Shown: one piece after another, positions 21,163 through 33,917 of the stretch
Layout: every line of letters begins with the position of its first letter
How positions within the stretch are numbered: the stretch's first letter is position 1
Origin: Piscicola geometra
Lineage: Eukaryota > Annelida > Clitellata > Hirudinida > Piscicolidae
NCBI GenBank assembly: GCA_943735955.1
Contig: OX030960.1
Coordinates: 444,397-508,396 of the forward strand
Length of the DNA: 64,000 nucleotides
Direction of reading: 5' to 3'
Notes under the pieces: generated by a model
Seen by the model: only the letters and a program-made list of their open reading frames with translations
Database searches by the model: none
What the model was told of the DNA's origin: nothing
Translations under genes and position numbers: made by a program

Positions 21163-21778
21163 CAGTGTTATTTTCGTTTCATAAAATAATTATAGTTTTT
21201 ATTTCAGTTTCGTTTTGGAATTAATTATATTTTTTATTTCCGTTTGGAAAATAATTAAAGTTTTTATTTTCGTTTCAGTTTTGAAATTAATTAGAGTTTT
21301 TATTTTCAATTTAGTTTTACAAATATTATAATTTACAACTTTAAACCCTATTTTTTTATATCTAAAAAAATTAATTGGTCATAAAATGAAACGGTAAAAT
21401 AGAACAGTATATTTAAAAAAAATTATTTAAAAAAATTAACATTCAATTGAAATATTATAAGAATTGATTACGTAAATTATTGAGTAATAACAAATTTGAA
21501 ATATAACAACAAATTTACGATTAAAATAAGTGATAATTTAATTGACAAATCGAAGCGGTAATAAAATAACTTTTTATAAATGGCGCTACTTTCATAAAGC
21601 CCAAAGATAATGTTTATAACAAAGAAATATATTTTTTATATAAGTTATTCATTTGCATATTATGGCATATCATAAAAATTTATTTGATTTTCGTTTTGGA
21701 AATAATTATAGTTTTTATTTCAGTTTCGTTTTGAAAATAAATTTAGTTTTATTTTCGTTTTCGTGGAACGAATATTCA
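21163..21778 (-). mobile_element. hAT-type MITE (CAGTGTTATTTTCGT family), copy 1
   Basis: It starts CAGTGTTATTTTCGTTTC and is collinear, in inverse orientation, with the complete copy at 48550-49160. Shared internal landmarks include GGCGCTACTTTCATAAAGCC and runs of TTTTATTTCAGTTTCGTTTT. The right end is diverged (CGTTTTCGTGGAACG), and I cannot see a target duplication. Confidence 0.7.
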
Positions 21779-22083
21779 GAATTGTCATAAATATAGAAAA
21801 TTTCGTTTTTTCACTTTTGAAAATTATCAGAAACAATTTATTAAGAGATAGTAAATGCAATTTGACCTGACAGCCTCTTTCAATAATGACTCGAACCATG
21901 CCAACATCGAGGCTCAATTTATTGTCAGCAGCGGTAATGCGAAACATGCAGGCAACACTAACACCTGGCGAACGAAATAATCTCAAATAAAATTTCACAC
22001 ACAAAAAAACTACAACAATATCCACAAACTACGCCAACACATGCGAATGTTTCGAAGAAATATTAAGAGCAAACAAGAGGCTC
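21779..22083. other. Unassigned spacer
   Basis: There is a minus-strand 101-codon frame (21720-22025), partly inside the MITE, with no recognisable domain. Nothing else is seen. Confidence 0.4.
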
Positions 22084-23757
22084 AAGCGTCCCACCAACAT
22101 CATCACCACTCCTCCCTTCACCACTCCTTCCTTCACCACTCCTTCCTTCACCACTCCTCCCTTCACCACTCCTTCCTTCACCACTCCTTCCTTCACCACT
22201 CCTCCCTTCACCACTCCTTCCTTCACCACTCCTTTCTTCACCACTCCTCCCTTCACCACTCCTCCCTTCACCACTCCTCCCTTCACCACTTCTCCCTTCA
22301 CCACTCCTCCCTTCACCACTTCTTCCTTCACCACTCCTTCCTTCACCACTCCTCCCTCCACCACTCCTCTCTTCACCACTCCTCCCTTCACCACTTCTTC
22401 CTCCACCACTCCTCCCTCCACCACTCCTCCCTTCACCACTCCTTCCTTCACCACTCCTTCCTTCACCACTCCTCCCTCCACCACTCCTTCCTTCACCACT
22501 CCTCCCTTCACCACTCCTCCCTTCACCACTTCTTCCTTCACCACTCCTCCCTTCACCACTCCTCCCTTCACCACTCCTCGCTTCACCACTCCTCCCTTCA
22601 CCACTTCTCCCTTCACCACTCCTCCCTCCACCACTCCTCCCTTCACCACTCCTCCCTCCACCACTCCTCCCTTCACCACTCCTTCCTTCACCACTCCTTC
22701 CTTCACCACTCCTTCCTTCACCACTCCTTCCTTCACCACTCCTTCTTCCACCACTCTTCCCTTCACCACTCCTTCCTTCACCACTCCTTCCTTCACCACA
22801 TCTTCCTTCACCACTCCTTCCTCCACCACTCCTCCCTTCACCACTCCTCCTTTCACCACTCCTTCCTTCACCACTCCTTCCTTCACCACTTCTCCCTTCA
22901 CCACTCCTTTCTTCACCACTCCTCCCTTCACCACTCCTCCCTCCACCACTCCTCCCTTCACCACTCCTCCCTTCACCACTCCTCCCTTCACCACTCCTTC
23001 CTTCACCACTCCTTCTTTCACCACTCCTCCCTTCACCACTCCTTTCTTCACCACTCCTCTCTTCACCACTCCTCCCTTCACCACTCCTCCCTTCACCACT
23101 TCTTCCTTCACCACTCCTCCCTCCACCACTCCTCCCTTTACCACTTTTTCCTTCACCACTCCTTCCTTCACCACTCCTTCCTTCACCACATCTTCCTTCA
23201 CCACTCCTTCCTCCACCACACCTCCCTTCACCACTCCTCCCTTCACCACTTCTTCCTTCACCACTCCTCCCTCCACCACTCCTCCCTTTACCACTTTTTC
23301 CTTCACCACTCCTCCCTCCACCACTCCTCCCTCCACCACTCCTCCCTTCACCACTCCTCCCTTCACCACTCCTCCCTTCACCACTCCTTCCTTCACCACT
23401 CCTTCCTTCACCACTCCTCCCTTCACCACTCCTTTCTTCACCACTCCTCTCTTCACCACTCCTCCCTTCACCACTCCTCCCTTCACCACTTCTTCCTTCA
23501 CCACTCCTCCCTCCACCACTCCTCCCTTTACCACTTTTTCCTTCACCACTCCTCCCTCCACCACTCCTCCCTCCACCACTCCTCCCTCCACCACTCCTCC
23601 CTTCACCACTCCTCCCTTCACCACTCCTCCCTTCACCACTCCTTCCTTCACCACTCCTTCCTTCACCACTCCTCCCTTCACCACTCCTCCTTTCACCACT
23701 CCTCCCTTCACCACTCCTCTCTTCACCACTGCTTCCTTCACCACTTATAACATTCAT
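22084..23757. repeat. 1.67-kb 15-bp minisatellite (about 111 units)
   Basis: The unit CTTCACCACTCCTCC repeats head to tail with point variants (CTTCC, TTCTT, CTCCA). Because 15 is divisible by three and the unit lacks stops, long frames stay open on both strands (His-His-Ser-Ser-Leu; Val-Val-Lys-Gly-Gly; Gly-Glu-Gly-Arg-Ser), none with a start context or domain. Variant order shows higher-order duplication: CCTTTACCACTTTTTCC recurs at about 23134, 23284 and 23524, and CACCACATCTTCC at about 22795 and 23185 (390 bp = 26 units). Confidence 0.95.
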
Positions 23758-24317
23758 TAACAATAAGAAAGTGCTTTAGACAGAAATTATTAATTCAGTT
23801 TTTTGAAAAATATTTACAGAAAATAAAAATAGGAAATATAAAATCTGAAAGGAAATGGGAGCTGTGCAACAAAACTATGGAGAGAGCCATGTAGACACAA
23901 GGTCCCCAGCAGACACACAAGCATGCGGGCTGCCCTGTCTTGTTAAAGTCAATAAAGTTAATTTGGTATGCAAAGCTGCTTCTGTGCTGACTGCCTGTGT
24001 ATTCATTGCAGAGGTCATGGCAGCTTCAAATTGAACCACGCCATCTTCTCACCTTTCCACCTTTCTATTACTCCCTACGATGTTCTCTTTCATTTGGCGG
24101 GTGTTTGCCTCAATGGTGTTGATGCATCGTTCCGTCACAGACAACTTAACGTTTCCAAGGAAGTTTCCTGGAATTCGAAATCATTCGGCAGCTGGAATGT
24201 CATTTAATCTCCGATGCTGGACCGAAGATGGACCGAAAGTCCACTGAAGGCTCTCGTCTTCATGCCAACCTAATCTTCGTTACAGCATCCTTCCACACTT
24301 CCACACAAACACTCCAC
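23758..24317. other. Unassigned stretch
   Basis: No feature is recognised. A 79-codon frame at 23968 has no domain and no clear splice context. Confidence 0.4.
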
Positions 24318-24383
24318 TCAAAAACTTGAGCGTCACACACGCACACATACACACACACACACACACATACACACACACACACA

Positions 24384-24415
<32 letters not shown>

Positions 24416-24502
24416 TCACACCCAAATACAAACATCATACACAAACAAAAACACACACATCACATACAAACACACACAAACACACACAAACAAAGACACA
24501 CA
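24318..24502. repeat. CA-rich microsatellite
   Basis: (CA)n runs with TACA and CAAA interruptions. Confidence 0.95.
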
Positions 24503-24514
24503 ATGTCTACAATA

Positions 24515-24762
24515 GGAGCGGGAATGGCTTAGATCGTAGACGTCGGACTTGCAACTTGAAGGTCGCCTGTTCAAATCCTTGACAAGCAACCGTGAACTAT
24601 CATATACCTAGTGTATATGATGCGGTGTTTGCAACGTATGCATTGAGAGATGTGTACGTTGTGTGGAGTGGCGTCTCTGGCGCATAAGAACCATGGTTCT
24701 AAGAACCATTGTAACATGGCATGCGTCTGTCGGGCTGGGAACAATATAGACCACAAAAAAAA
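24515..24762 (+). mobile_element. tRNA-derived SINE, family B
   Basis: A tRNA-like head has an A-box-like TGGCTTAGATCG (24525-24536) and a B box GTTCAAATC (24569-24577), which matches the GWTCRANNC consensus exactly. The body contains the palindromic CATATACCTAGTGTATATG and AGAACCATGGTTCT, and the 3' end is an A-rich tail (CCACAAAAAAAAC). Only one copy is seen in this window, so the family call rests on the pol III boxes and A tail. A tRNA gene is unlikely, since no acceptor stem pairs. Confidence 0.6.
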
Positions 24763-25546
24763 CATATCCAAACAACACCAACGCATACAACAGCACCACC
24801 ACATACAAAAATACACATAAAACAACACCAGCACACAGTTTCAGTAACGACAGAAGCACTAAAGTTGATTAGCAGAGGGGCGACCGCAGCAATAAACAAG
24901 CTCAAGACTTATGCACGAACCTCTATTGGCACGTGACCTCCGCTGCGACGATCCATCAATCTGGCAACGTCATCTTGAACAACTGCGCTGCATGCCTGGA
25001 GGTGGAAGAGTCAAGACTCGATAAACTTTCCCAAGTCTTGCAATCTTCCGAGCCTGAAGGCAGCCAACAGACGACCTTTCGGAAGACATTTCGATGCAAA
25101 GCCTGCAGAGCTCAGGGCATGCATGTTACAGTAACTCAAGCTTCTTTCCTTGTTGAGGAGACAAGCAAGTAGTTCTAATACACGACAACATCTGTCCACC
25201 TGCACTCTCACATGACTTTTTAATTAAGGCACAACTCGCATGCTTCTCTCTTTTTGAATTTGTTAGACTCGAAATAGTCAACCAAGTACTTTTTCACTTT
25301 ACATTTGCTATTTGATTCCCACAGAAACTCAAATAGAACAGAGTGGAGGAGAGAAGAGACATCTGCAATTAGCCTGTCCGAATGTATTTTCCCGTCCAGC
25401 GGTCAAACTAATCAACGCAGGACTGAGCAGGTCATCGGATACCACGCTGCTCGACGATATACAAATCCTCATTTTGATGTATTCCTCTTTATGTTTCTGC
25501 ATTTGCATATTATCTTCCTGCTCGCCAGTGTACGTCTGTATTTGAA
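24763..25546. other. Unassigned stretch, possible old LINE scrap
   Basis: Near 25370-25450 one frame reads NVFSRPAVKLINAGLS, which loosely recalls the C-terminal NSFVPSAIRLLN-type block of some LINEs. I cannot extend it, so I do not call an element. Confidence 0.3.
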
Positions 25547-25610
25547 TGTGTGTGTGTGTGTGTCTTTGTGTGTGTGAGTGTGTGTATGTGTATGTGTGTG
25601 TGTGTGTGTT

Positions 25611-25641
<31 letters not shown>

Positions 25642-25690
25642 CTTTGTGTGTGTGAGTGTGTGTATGTGTATGTGTGTGTGTGTGTGTGTT

Positions 25691-25724
<34 letters not shown>

Positions 25725-25775
25725 TTTGTGTGTGTGTGTTTTTGTGTGTGTGTGCGTTATGTGTGTGTGTTTTAT
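25547..25775. repeat. GT-rich microsatellite
   Basis: (GT)n with TTT, GAG and ATG interruptions. A block of about 85 bp (CTTTGTGTGTGTGAGTGTG...) appears twice, so the array has local duplication. Confidence 0.95.
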
Positions 25776-28700
25776 ATTTGGATGAATCACTGCTTAAACA
25801 AAAAGAAACGTTTTTCAAATATATTTAGAAATACAAATTCTCGTGTTCTCAACCAATCCAGCAACAGCATATTTCAAAACTAGTTAGGCTCATGAGTTTA
25901 CAAGTGCGTAAGCATGAATGATAATGGGTGTCTGGAACTTTATTTGAAAATGTTCACAATTCAAACTTTTCCTAAGTCCATTAAACCCTTGTTGTAAAAT
26001 CTCCATTGATATCAATTTAAAAATGCATAATTATTTCCGAATTCACCTCGGCTTCCAAAAATCTAAAGTTCATTAATATCATTTCGTTCTGCGAGGTGAC
26101 GCAGCGAACAAATTTTGTGATTGTTTTCATAAGACAAGCAAACCGTTTTCAAATGAGAAAGAATATCTCTCACAAACACTTCACTGCCATTTCGAAGCCA
26201 CATCGTCTGCAAAACCACTGCGACTTGAAGCACGTACTCGATAGACATTGGCACCAGACGGTCCGCAATCACAGACGACCTCGCTACAAACATCGGCGCA
26301 AGTGCTTTCAGTTTGCCTTCTCATCGCTGCAAATAGCTTTTTTCTTCGTGGGTTTCTGGAATTTCGAAGAGTTTTAGCATTTTTTTTCATATTTAATATT
26401 TAGAGAAAAAATCTTGTTTTTTAACTTTTAATTTTAAACTTTAATAAAGCATAAGCCACCGAAGCTGCACAACATGTTGAGCAAACATTTCTTAGACGGC
26501 ATCCGCCTTATTACCTATATTAACTTCTCTTTGCTTTGTATTTGCACTACCTTCCAGCATTCACAAATCCTTTCAGCAGCATTCTCACTTGGACCTCCGC
26601 TCACACTGCAACTCATACTGCAACTCTAAATTCTGCAAATAGAATCGTAATCAGTCAATAGCGACTCCCTTGATTATACAACGAGAATCTGGTGGATAAT
26701 TTGTAGATTAACACACTGAATTAAAGCTCCATCCACACAAAACGAAGTGAACAGGCTTTCAGAAAGGCTCACAGGAACTAATTCTTCGACGGCACTTGAG
26801 GCCTGCATGCAGCCACCACCGCCACCCTTCCCTGCTGCCTGATCGATCAACAGACACACAAGCGTATCGTCTTTCCACTTCTAACACTCCATTAACAGCC
26901 CTGTCGTTCTGTTTGACTTGCAAGACACACTTGTCTGCTTGTCTTTGCAGCTCGATTGCTCTTCGAGATGCACAAAGAGGTTTTGGAAGTCCTCAGCACT
27001 TCTCGTGTCTCTGGTGCTTGAATATTCAAAAGGTTTGACTTTCTCAAGCCTCCAACCACTCTTCTCATCGAAATGCCTGTCTGTCAAACCACATCGCCAA
27101 CCAATCAGCTTCCAGCGCTGCAAACACGTGACTAGAAAATTAAACAACCGACGAATGAGAAACCGAGTATAGTTTCATGTGGTAACTTGGTGTTTGAGTA
27201 TGTTTGTGTGTGTTTGAGTATGTTTGTGTGTGTGTTTGAGTATGTTTGTGTGTGTTTGAGTGAGTTTGTGTGTGGTTAAATATGTTTAGCTGTCTTTTTT
27301 TAATTCTTTGTGTCTTAAGACTTGAATGTAGGCCTTTTGGCATTTTTCATTTTTTAAATTTTATTCTTCTGAGCAAGAATCTCTCAGTTTATCGCTTTAT
27401 TTATTTATTTAAAAGATCATAAATTCATTGGAAACACACTTTTCTATAAATAAAATTCGCAATGCAATTCACCAGAGCAATGCCCCTTTGAAGACACTCT
27501 TCCCAGAAACTAATGAGGCTCCAAATAATAATTTTGGCGTGTGAAAACACTCTAAAAAAGAGCGAAAGGGATATATGGAGCATTTGATTTGAGGTCGCAG
27601 TGAAGATTATGCTAATCGAGCAGGTTGTACCGCTTGGAACGAGTGGAATGCTGCCAAAATCGTGAACCAGTGTCAGCTGTGTTTCTTGGAAGAACGAAAC
27701 GTTCTGGTAGTTAGGATTGTGGGCTCAAATGTGTCAGTGGGAACTTAGTTGTGAGGCACGAACAGTGCGACAGCTTAGACGCCTTTTTTGGAGACGTCTG
27801 AAGAAAATCGATTTGATGCAAGGGCGTGTTGGTTTAAAGATAAATTCTCTTATTTCTATGACACAACTGGATACTCGGATTCACCTGAAAGAAGTTGGAA
27901 GACAATTCAATTTGTCTTTCAAGAAAGGTGGCCTGAATGCAACAACTTTTCCAACGAAAGCAACCGAGCACCTGCCCTGTTCTTGCGCATCGGGGCACTT
28001 AGCATAATCCATAATTGAGCCTAGTTTTCAGGTACACTCGCAACCTTGCAGCAAGCAAAATGTTTACAATCTATATTCTTCTGCAACAATTTTAGTTTAC
28101 AGTACATTTAATCTCGCAGTTGGTTTTTTTCGGCGTATTATTTTGAAAGTAAACAAAAAACTTCTGAAAGTTTGAAAAAAAGCTGGTCTTTAGAACCTCC
28201 TATCTTTTTATAAATTTAAAAAATGTTGATGAAAAACAATAAGTTCAAGTGTATTTTAGAAAAATCCTCGAGTTTAGTTTTTCAGTATTTCCATTCAGAT
28301 CCAGGTGCAGAACATCCCATCGGCCGTAGTTCAAAAGGTTCGTTTGATTGCTCTTGTCCACCTTTTGCTTGCCAGGAGACTCCGTGTAATGTCATCAGTT
28401 TGTGTCTCTGCGTGTCAATCACCTATGAAAGATGAAGCAGATATATGTGCTTGCTGTTGTATACATTGGCATACATATACAGACATATGTATTTAAATGA
28501 AGAAGAGAGGCAGTGATGATGGCGAGGTGGTTTGTTTGCATGCAGAAGTGTGTTATTAGCAAGTCAGATTTGACTTCGATTGTTGGTGCGTTTTGTAAGC
28601 AGGAAAAGAATATTTCCGTGTGAATAAATGAATAATTAAGCGAAAAGCGAGAAAAGTCTGAGAGCAGTTTATGGTCTTTGATTAAATAAATGATGATTTG

Positions 28701-28940
28701 AAATACTTCGATAATTTTACTTATCAGTTTTTAAAATAGAAAATGAATTTAACAGTTAAAAGATTTAGTTGTCTACGTTTGAATCACAACCTCCCAGGTT
28801 GAATATCAGATAAAATAAGCAATTCAAAAAGTAATTTAAAAAGAAGTAGATAAACAACAAATCAGTTTTTATGTTAAGAGTTTCAATTTTTCTCAGTATC
28901 GTCAAAGGGCTAGTCATCAACATGTGGACTTAATTCAACT
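25776..28940. other. Intergenic region upstream of the POU gene
   Basis: No gene is assigned. A GT/GAG minisatellite lies at 27185-27285. A 76-codon + frame at 27788-28018 (with WFKDKFSYFYDTTGYSDS) has normal amino acid composition and could be an exon, but I recognise no domain and no clear acceptor. Regulatory DNA of the POU gene is expected here. Confidence 0.4.
27185..27285. repeat. Short minisatellite (TATGTTTGTGTGTGTTTGAG)
   Basis: A unit of about 20-22 bp recurs four to five times with slight length changes. Confidence 0.85.
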
Positions 28941-28948
28941 GATTTGAG

Positions 28949-29006
28949 CCAATCAAACAGCTATTATATTTTAAATCGATTGATGCGAAAGGAGCTGTGT
29001 ATAAAA
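28949..29006 (+). promoter_or_regulatory. POU gene core promoter (CCAAT and TATA)
   Basis: GAGCCAATCA (CCAAT at 28949-28953) lies 47 bp before GTGTATAAAACA (TATAAAA at 29000-29006). A start site about 30 bp after the TATA would leave a 5' UTR of some 30 nt before ATG 29065. Motif spacing is standard for pol II. Confidence 0.55.
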
Positions 29007-29064
29007 CATTAGGAAGCTTTAAACAAATGAATGATTGTTTCTTGATGATTGAGGAGTTTCAGGG

Positions 29065-31529
29065 ATGACAACAGTAGTTAGTATGTTTGCACCTCACGCC
29101 GTCTCCAAGTCATCTGTGCCGTCCATCTTTTCGTCCGCCGTCTTCAATTCGGACCCCTTCAGCACAGTCAATCCTCTCAACAAAATCGAAAGCAGAGTTG
29201 ACAACAAATGTTTTTTAAGTCAAACAGCTTTCAAACAACAACTACAACACCAACCACAAAATCAAGGGAAACTCCAACCATCAAACAAGTGCTTGGATTT
29301 AGAAGCAAAAGGTTTGAAACTGCCTAGAGCCGAAATCAACAGCAACTTTGAATACGAAATTTGCGATTATCGCAACCAACAAAACGACGAAAACAGCGAA
29401 GAGCAAACACACCAAAGCAACATCAAAAACAACAAACACAACAAAAGCAACAACATCTACAACGGATCTCTTTGCGCTGATGCGGTTAAAAAGCCAGACT
29501 TGTACTTGAAAAGCTTGCAGGCCTACAACAGCACTTTCGAGAGCTACCCCGTCATCGATTCTTCCTCAGAACAACCCACTCACGAAAACAACTACAACGC
29601 CCCAAGCTCTGAAGATGATGTTGTGAGAAATAACAACAAAACCAACAACAACAAGAGTGAAAATGACAAAGCCATCAGCAATGACCTTCAAACTCCAAAT
29701 TTTGCCACTTCTGCTGCCAGCAACACCAATGATTCGACTGCGTTGCAAGCCTATTCATCAGCTTATTCTTTATCCACTTTCAACCCCTACGGTCAGTGGT
29801 TCGGCTTTAACCCCTACAACTCACACCCTTCTGTCAGTAAGAACCCGTCATGGTTTGGCTGTGGAGACGATTTCAAGCCTTTTTTTTTTGGCTCCCAACA
29901 AAGCCCATTGGAGCAGTCATCAATGGCATCCTCTAGTCAAGAAAACTCTTTCACTGACTATAGATTCGTCTATCCAAACTCTAACAACCAGTCGCTTGCC
30001 TCCAACCTCAACCAATTCAAGTTTGGTTCAAATTGGCAAGTTTCAAACACGTCTTCTTTTTCTACAGAGCCACACAAATTTTTTACCAGCTGCACCTATC
30101 CATCCTTTCCCTACCAATCATACACGGACTCATGGAGATCCAATACAGCGTTTAGAAATCCCGGAGAATCATTTTCAGACGTGTTAGGTCTCCAAAACCC
30201 TTTCAACAGCCCCTCCTCCAGAGACCTGGGCAGTCTGCTGCCTGGCAGGCTGCAAGATTCACAATCAGACGACGACGCGCCCACTTCTGACGATCTTGAG
30301 CAGTTTGCAAGGCAGTTCAAGCAGCGCAGAATCAAGTTGGGATTCACGCAGGCCGATGTGGGCTTGGCTCTGGGAACCTTGTATGGCAATGTCTTTTCAC
30401 AAACGACCATTTGTCGCTTCGAAGCTTTGCAGCTGAGTTTCAAGAACATGTGCAAGTTGAAGCCACTGCTCCAGAAGTGGCTGGAGGAAGCTGATTCCAC
30501 CAACGGCAGTCCGACTAGTATTGACAAAATAGCTGCTCAAGGAAGAAAAAGGAAAAAAAGAACGAGTATCGAAATAACAGTGAAGGGGGCGCTAGAGTCT
30601 CACTTCGCCAGACAGCAAAAACCAGCTGCTCAAGAGATTGCCAGCCTGGCAGAGCAGTTGCAGCTCGAGAAAGAAGTTGTGAGGGTGTGGTTCTGCAACA
30701 GGAGACAGAAGGAGAAAAGAATGACTCCCTTGCAGATGGGTCCCAACGGATGTCCCGGTTAATCATTATTTCATTGAAATTATGTATTTTTAATATATTA
30801 ATTCATTTAAATATTTTTATGTATGTTATAATTGAATGATGGAACATTTCAGGAACCGACACTGATGAGATGGATGATCTAGAAAACGAAAGCTTTGACA
30901 CCAGCAGTACCAACAGAGACCCTTCAAGCATCGAACATCGCCAGCAACACCTCCAACACTTCACCCAACAAGCGCAACAAGCCTCTTCCCTTCACCCACA
31001 CCTCAACTCCCAACTGATTCCTCACAGTCTCAACTACGACCAGGACAACGCTGATGAAAACAACATCTCTGCAAGCATGAGCCACCATTCTCCTGCAGAA
31101 GGCAACAATCTCAACAAAAACAACAGCGCTGATACTGAATCCTTCTACCACCAACAATTTTCACACCAACCTTTGCAAATCCCAAACTCTTCCACCACTC
31201 CAAACCCCAACAACACAATCAACAATCACTCGCCATCGCCTAGCATTGCTTACGACAACAACTACAACTCGATCTTCAAAACCAACAACAACAACAACGA
31301 CTTTCTCAACCAAAACTCAGACTCGTACAACCAAAATTCCGACAACAACAACCTTTTCTACCATCGCTACAACACTTCTAGTTCTTTTTTCAATTCTTGC
31401 CAAAAATCCACTCTTCCTGACATGACTTCCTACCTCGCCAGGAAAGCCAATGTCTTTGGTTCCTTTGTCGACGTTTCAAACAGAGAATCTTTCTACAAAG
31501 TGTGCAGTAGTGTTTTCATGAACCGCTGA
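29065..31529 (+). CDS. POU domain class III transcription factor (two exons)
   Basis: Exon 1 is 29065-30757, intron 30758-30852 (95 nt), exon 2 30853-31529; 789 aa predicted. The start follows an in-frame TGA at 29050. Residues 1-400 are disordered and Asn/Ser/Gln-rich, with [18 protein letters not shown] repeats. The POU-specific domain is about 403-477 ([54 protein letters not shown]). A basic linker ([11 protein letters not shown]) leads to the POU homeodomain, about 495-554, with [12 protein letters not shown]; Cys at homeodomain position 50 is the POU hallmark. [13 protein letters not shown] and [12 protein letters not shown] place it in class III (Brn/vvl-like). These proteins bind octamer-like DNA in the nucleus and direct neural and ectodermal fates. 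The GTTAAT donor and TTTCAG acceptor (phase 1) add [17 protein letters not shown] and a 224-aa Asn/His/Ser-rich tail. Intron retention stops at TAA 30760. Confidence 0.95.
30758..30852 (+). other. Predicted 95-nt intron of the POU gene
   Basis: GTTAAT at 30758 to AACATTTCAG at 30852. The phase-1 join restores a Gly codon and opens the frame into the second ORF. The intron is AT-rich. The donor is not consensus, so retention may occur and would give a 565-aa form. Confidence 0.75.
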
Positions 31530-31669
31530 AGCGTCATTACTTAGTATTATCCTTTTATCAAGTCAGTTTCGTCGTCGCTTATAATCTCTCGTCTCCTTCC
31601 ATTCGTCTCCTTGTCACCACCCTCAACCAATCGATGCTAAACGAAAAGTAAGATTTATGCTTTTAATGA

Positions 31670-31675
31670 AATAAA
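31670..31675 (+). terminator. Poly(A) signal of the POU gene
   Basis: AATAAA 141 bp after the TGA at 31529. Confidence 0.55.
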
Positions 31676-33913
31676 TTCTAAAACTAAGTTCATCAAGAAT
31701 ACTTTCATTCAGCTAAAATCAATACTTTCATTCAGCTGAAATCAACACTTTCAGTCTTAAAACGCCACTTTGAATGCTCTTTCACCCTTCTTATCTTCAA
31801 CACCCCAATTTATTCTTGCACACGACTCGTCGAATCGGCCACAAAAACTTGTTTATTTTTTATATCAATATTGTCTAAGACGTGCAAACACTGAAACTCT
31901 TCTTATAAAAAACTTCACAACTTGAAATTTCAAAAGTTTTTTGAGATATTTAAATCCAAAACATTCTGAGCTTGAAGTTAAGCGAGTTATTTTTGAAATT
32001 CACGCTGAAGACATTTTATTCGTATCAAACTAAAAATAGAAACATGTAAAGCATGGAAAATCTGTCATCAAAGCCCCCCGGCTTCGTTTAGCGATGGTGA
32101 AGACCCCTTTGACTTTACGCAGAGGCCACGATTGTTTATCAGGTGAATGCAACTCATTTGAATACGCACTCTGCATTCTCTCCCTTCTGACTCACACAAA
32201 CTCACATAAACTCACATAAACTCACACAAACTCACACAAACTCACACAAACTCACATAAACTCACACAAACTCACACAAACTCACACAAACTCACACAAA
32301 CTCACACAAACTCACACAGACTCACACAAACTCACACAAACTTACACAAACTCACATAAACTCACACAGACTCACACAAACTCACACAAACTCACACAAA
32401 CTCACACAAACTCACACAAACTCACACAAACTCACATAAACTCACACAAACTCACACAAACTCACACAGACTCACACAAACTCACATAAACTCGAATCTT
32501 CTTGAATCGACTCTCCGCACACTCACACAGACTCCAAAGCACCTACTTACTCAAACATACAGCAAGACAAACAAGCGTATCTAGACACATGTAGACAGAC
32601 AACGAGTAATTAGGCGAGTAAATAAAGCTTGATTGTTTAATAGGCTTCGAGAACGACGTGATTATGCGTGGGCACAACGCGGCTATCGAACCACGACACG
32701 ATGCATCCTTGCTTGTTTCATCCGCCATCGATTCCTCAGGGACTCTTCAGGGACAAGACCATCTCATAAAATTACTCTAAATCAGAATTCATTTTGAAAA
32801 GCTGGAAGCTGGTAAGGTACAAATGAATGAGTTACAAAGAAGATGCGATTATTATATTAGTGCCTGATTACGGAAGGAACTGCGGTATGCTTGAGAGCAG
32901 GATCGATGAAGAGCATAAATTCTCTCGATCCCGCAAAAACGGGCTAACATCATTCTGGAATTCAAAATGATTTATTTCCTGATACGTTCAAAGGTTTGTA
33001 ATAAGAGTTAAATGATTTGTTTCTTTCTGTGACACTTAAGACTGAAACCCCAGATTTTCAACATTTAAATACAATTTTTTGCCAAAAATAATTGTTACAA
33101 AAAAAGGAATTAAATATTTTTATACGTGAAGGATTTATGAATCAAGTTCATTCAAGTATTGTACGTAAAGACCATCAGTGGAAGAGAATTGAAAGGAGAC
33201 AATGACTTGGAGGAGGAGAGGGTAGACACCTCTCGAAATGGCGTGGTTTGTGGAGTGAGGCACTTCGGGAGCGTTAATCACATTCAGCATTTCACGCGTG
33301 TGCCATTATTTGCAAGTAATTCTTTCACGCTCTGTCGGAGCCTGCTTTAACTTTCTGTTGTATAATGGGGGTCTAATTCAAAGGTACTCTTTTTGGGCGT
33401 ATAAATTAGAAGCATTCTGGGTGAGTGGAATGGAGTGGGTGAGTGGAGTGCAGGGGATGAGTGAAGTGTAGTGGGTGAGTGGAGTGATTGTTGGTTTCAG
33501 AAAGTCATCGAAGCTATAATAGTAGCCTCTCAGGGAGACAGATAGATAACAGAAATAACAAAAGTATAGACAGCTTAATAAGCAAACAGACAGACAAAAA
33601 GATAGATAGACACAAAAACAGATAGACAAGAAGAAAAATAGACAAGAAGACAGATGGAAATAATGGCAAACGAAAAGCACATAGGTGGTTCGGATGCTTA
33701 GTGCGTGTATGCTTACGTCCATGCAAGGAACTTGACTTCTCAACGACCTGTTTGTACAACGTCCGTACGAGTAAATATACTAACTTGTGCATGTTTGTGT
33801 GTGCGACTGTATGTTTGTGTTGTAAGTGTATTGGTAGACATTTGTTGCTTCTGTTCGCTACCACGTGGTAGTGTGTTGTGGCAGGTATATGTGCGACTGG
33901 GAACGATATGTCT
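31676..33913. other. Intergenic region with minisatellites
   Basis: It holds the 10-bp array at 32192-32493, a GTGAGTGGAGTG patch at 33420-33490 and a GATA/CAGA-rich stretch at 33530-33660. No exon is recognised on either strand. Confidence 0.5.
32192..32493. repeat. 10-bp minisatellite (ACTCACACAA), about 30 copies
   Basis: Head-to-tail decamers with ATAA and CAGA variants. The period is strict over 300 bp. Confidence 0.95.
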
Positions 33914-33917
33914 TTAA

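Noticed and set aside
22029..23763. Three frames of more than 560 codons on both strands
   Set aside because: All arise from the 15-bp minisatellite; period divisible by three keeps every stop-free frame open. No domain, start context or splice signal.
24515..24600. Possible functional tRNA gene
   Set aside because: The A and B boxes fit, but no acceptor stem can be drawn and an A-tailed body follows, so I call it a SINE.
27788..28018. 76-codon frame with aromatic-rich sequence upstream of the POU gene
   Set aside because: Composition is gene-like, but I recognise no domain and no clear acceptor; left in the intergenic entry.
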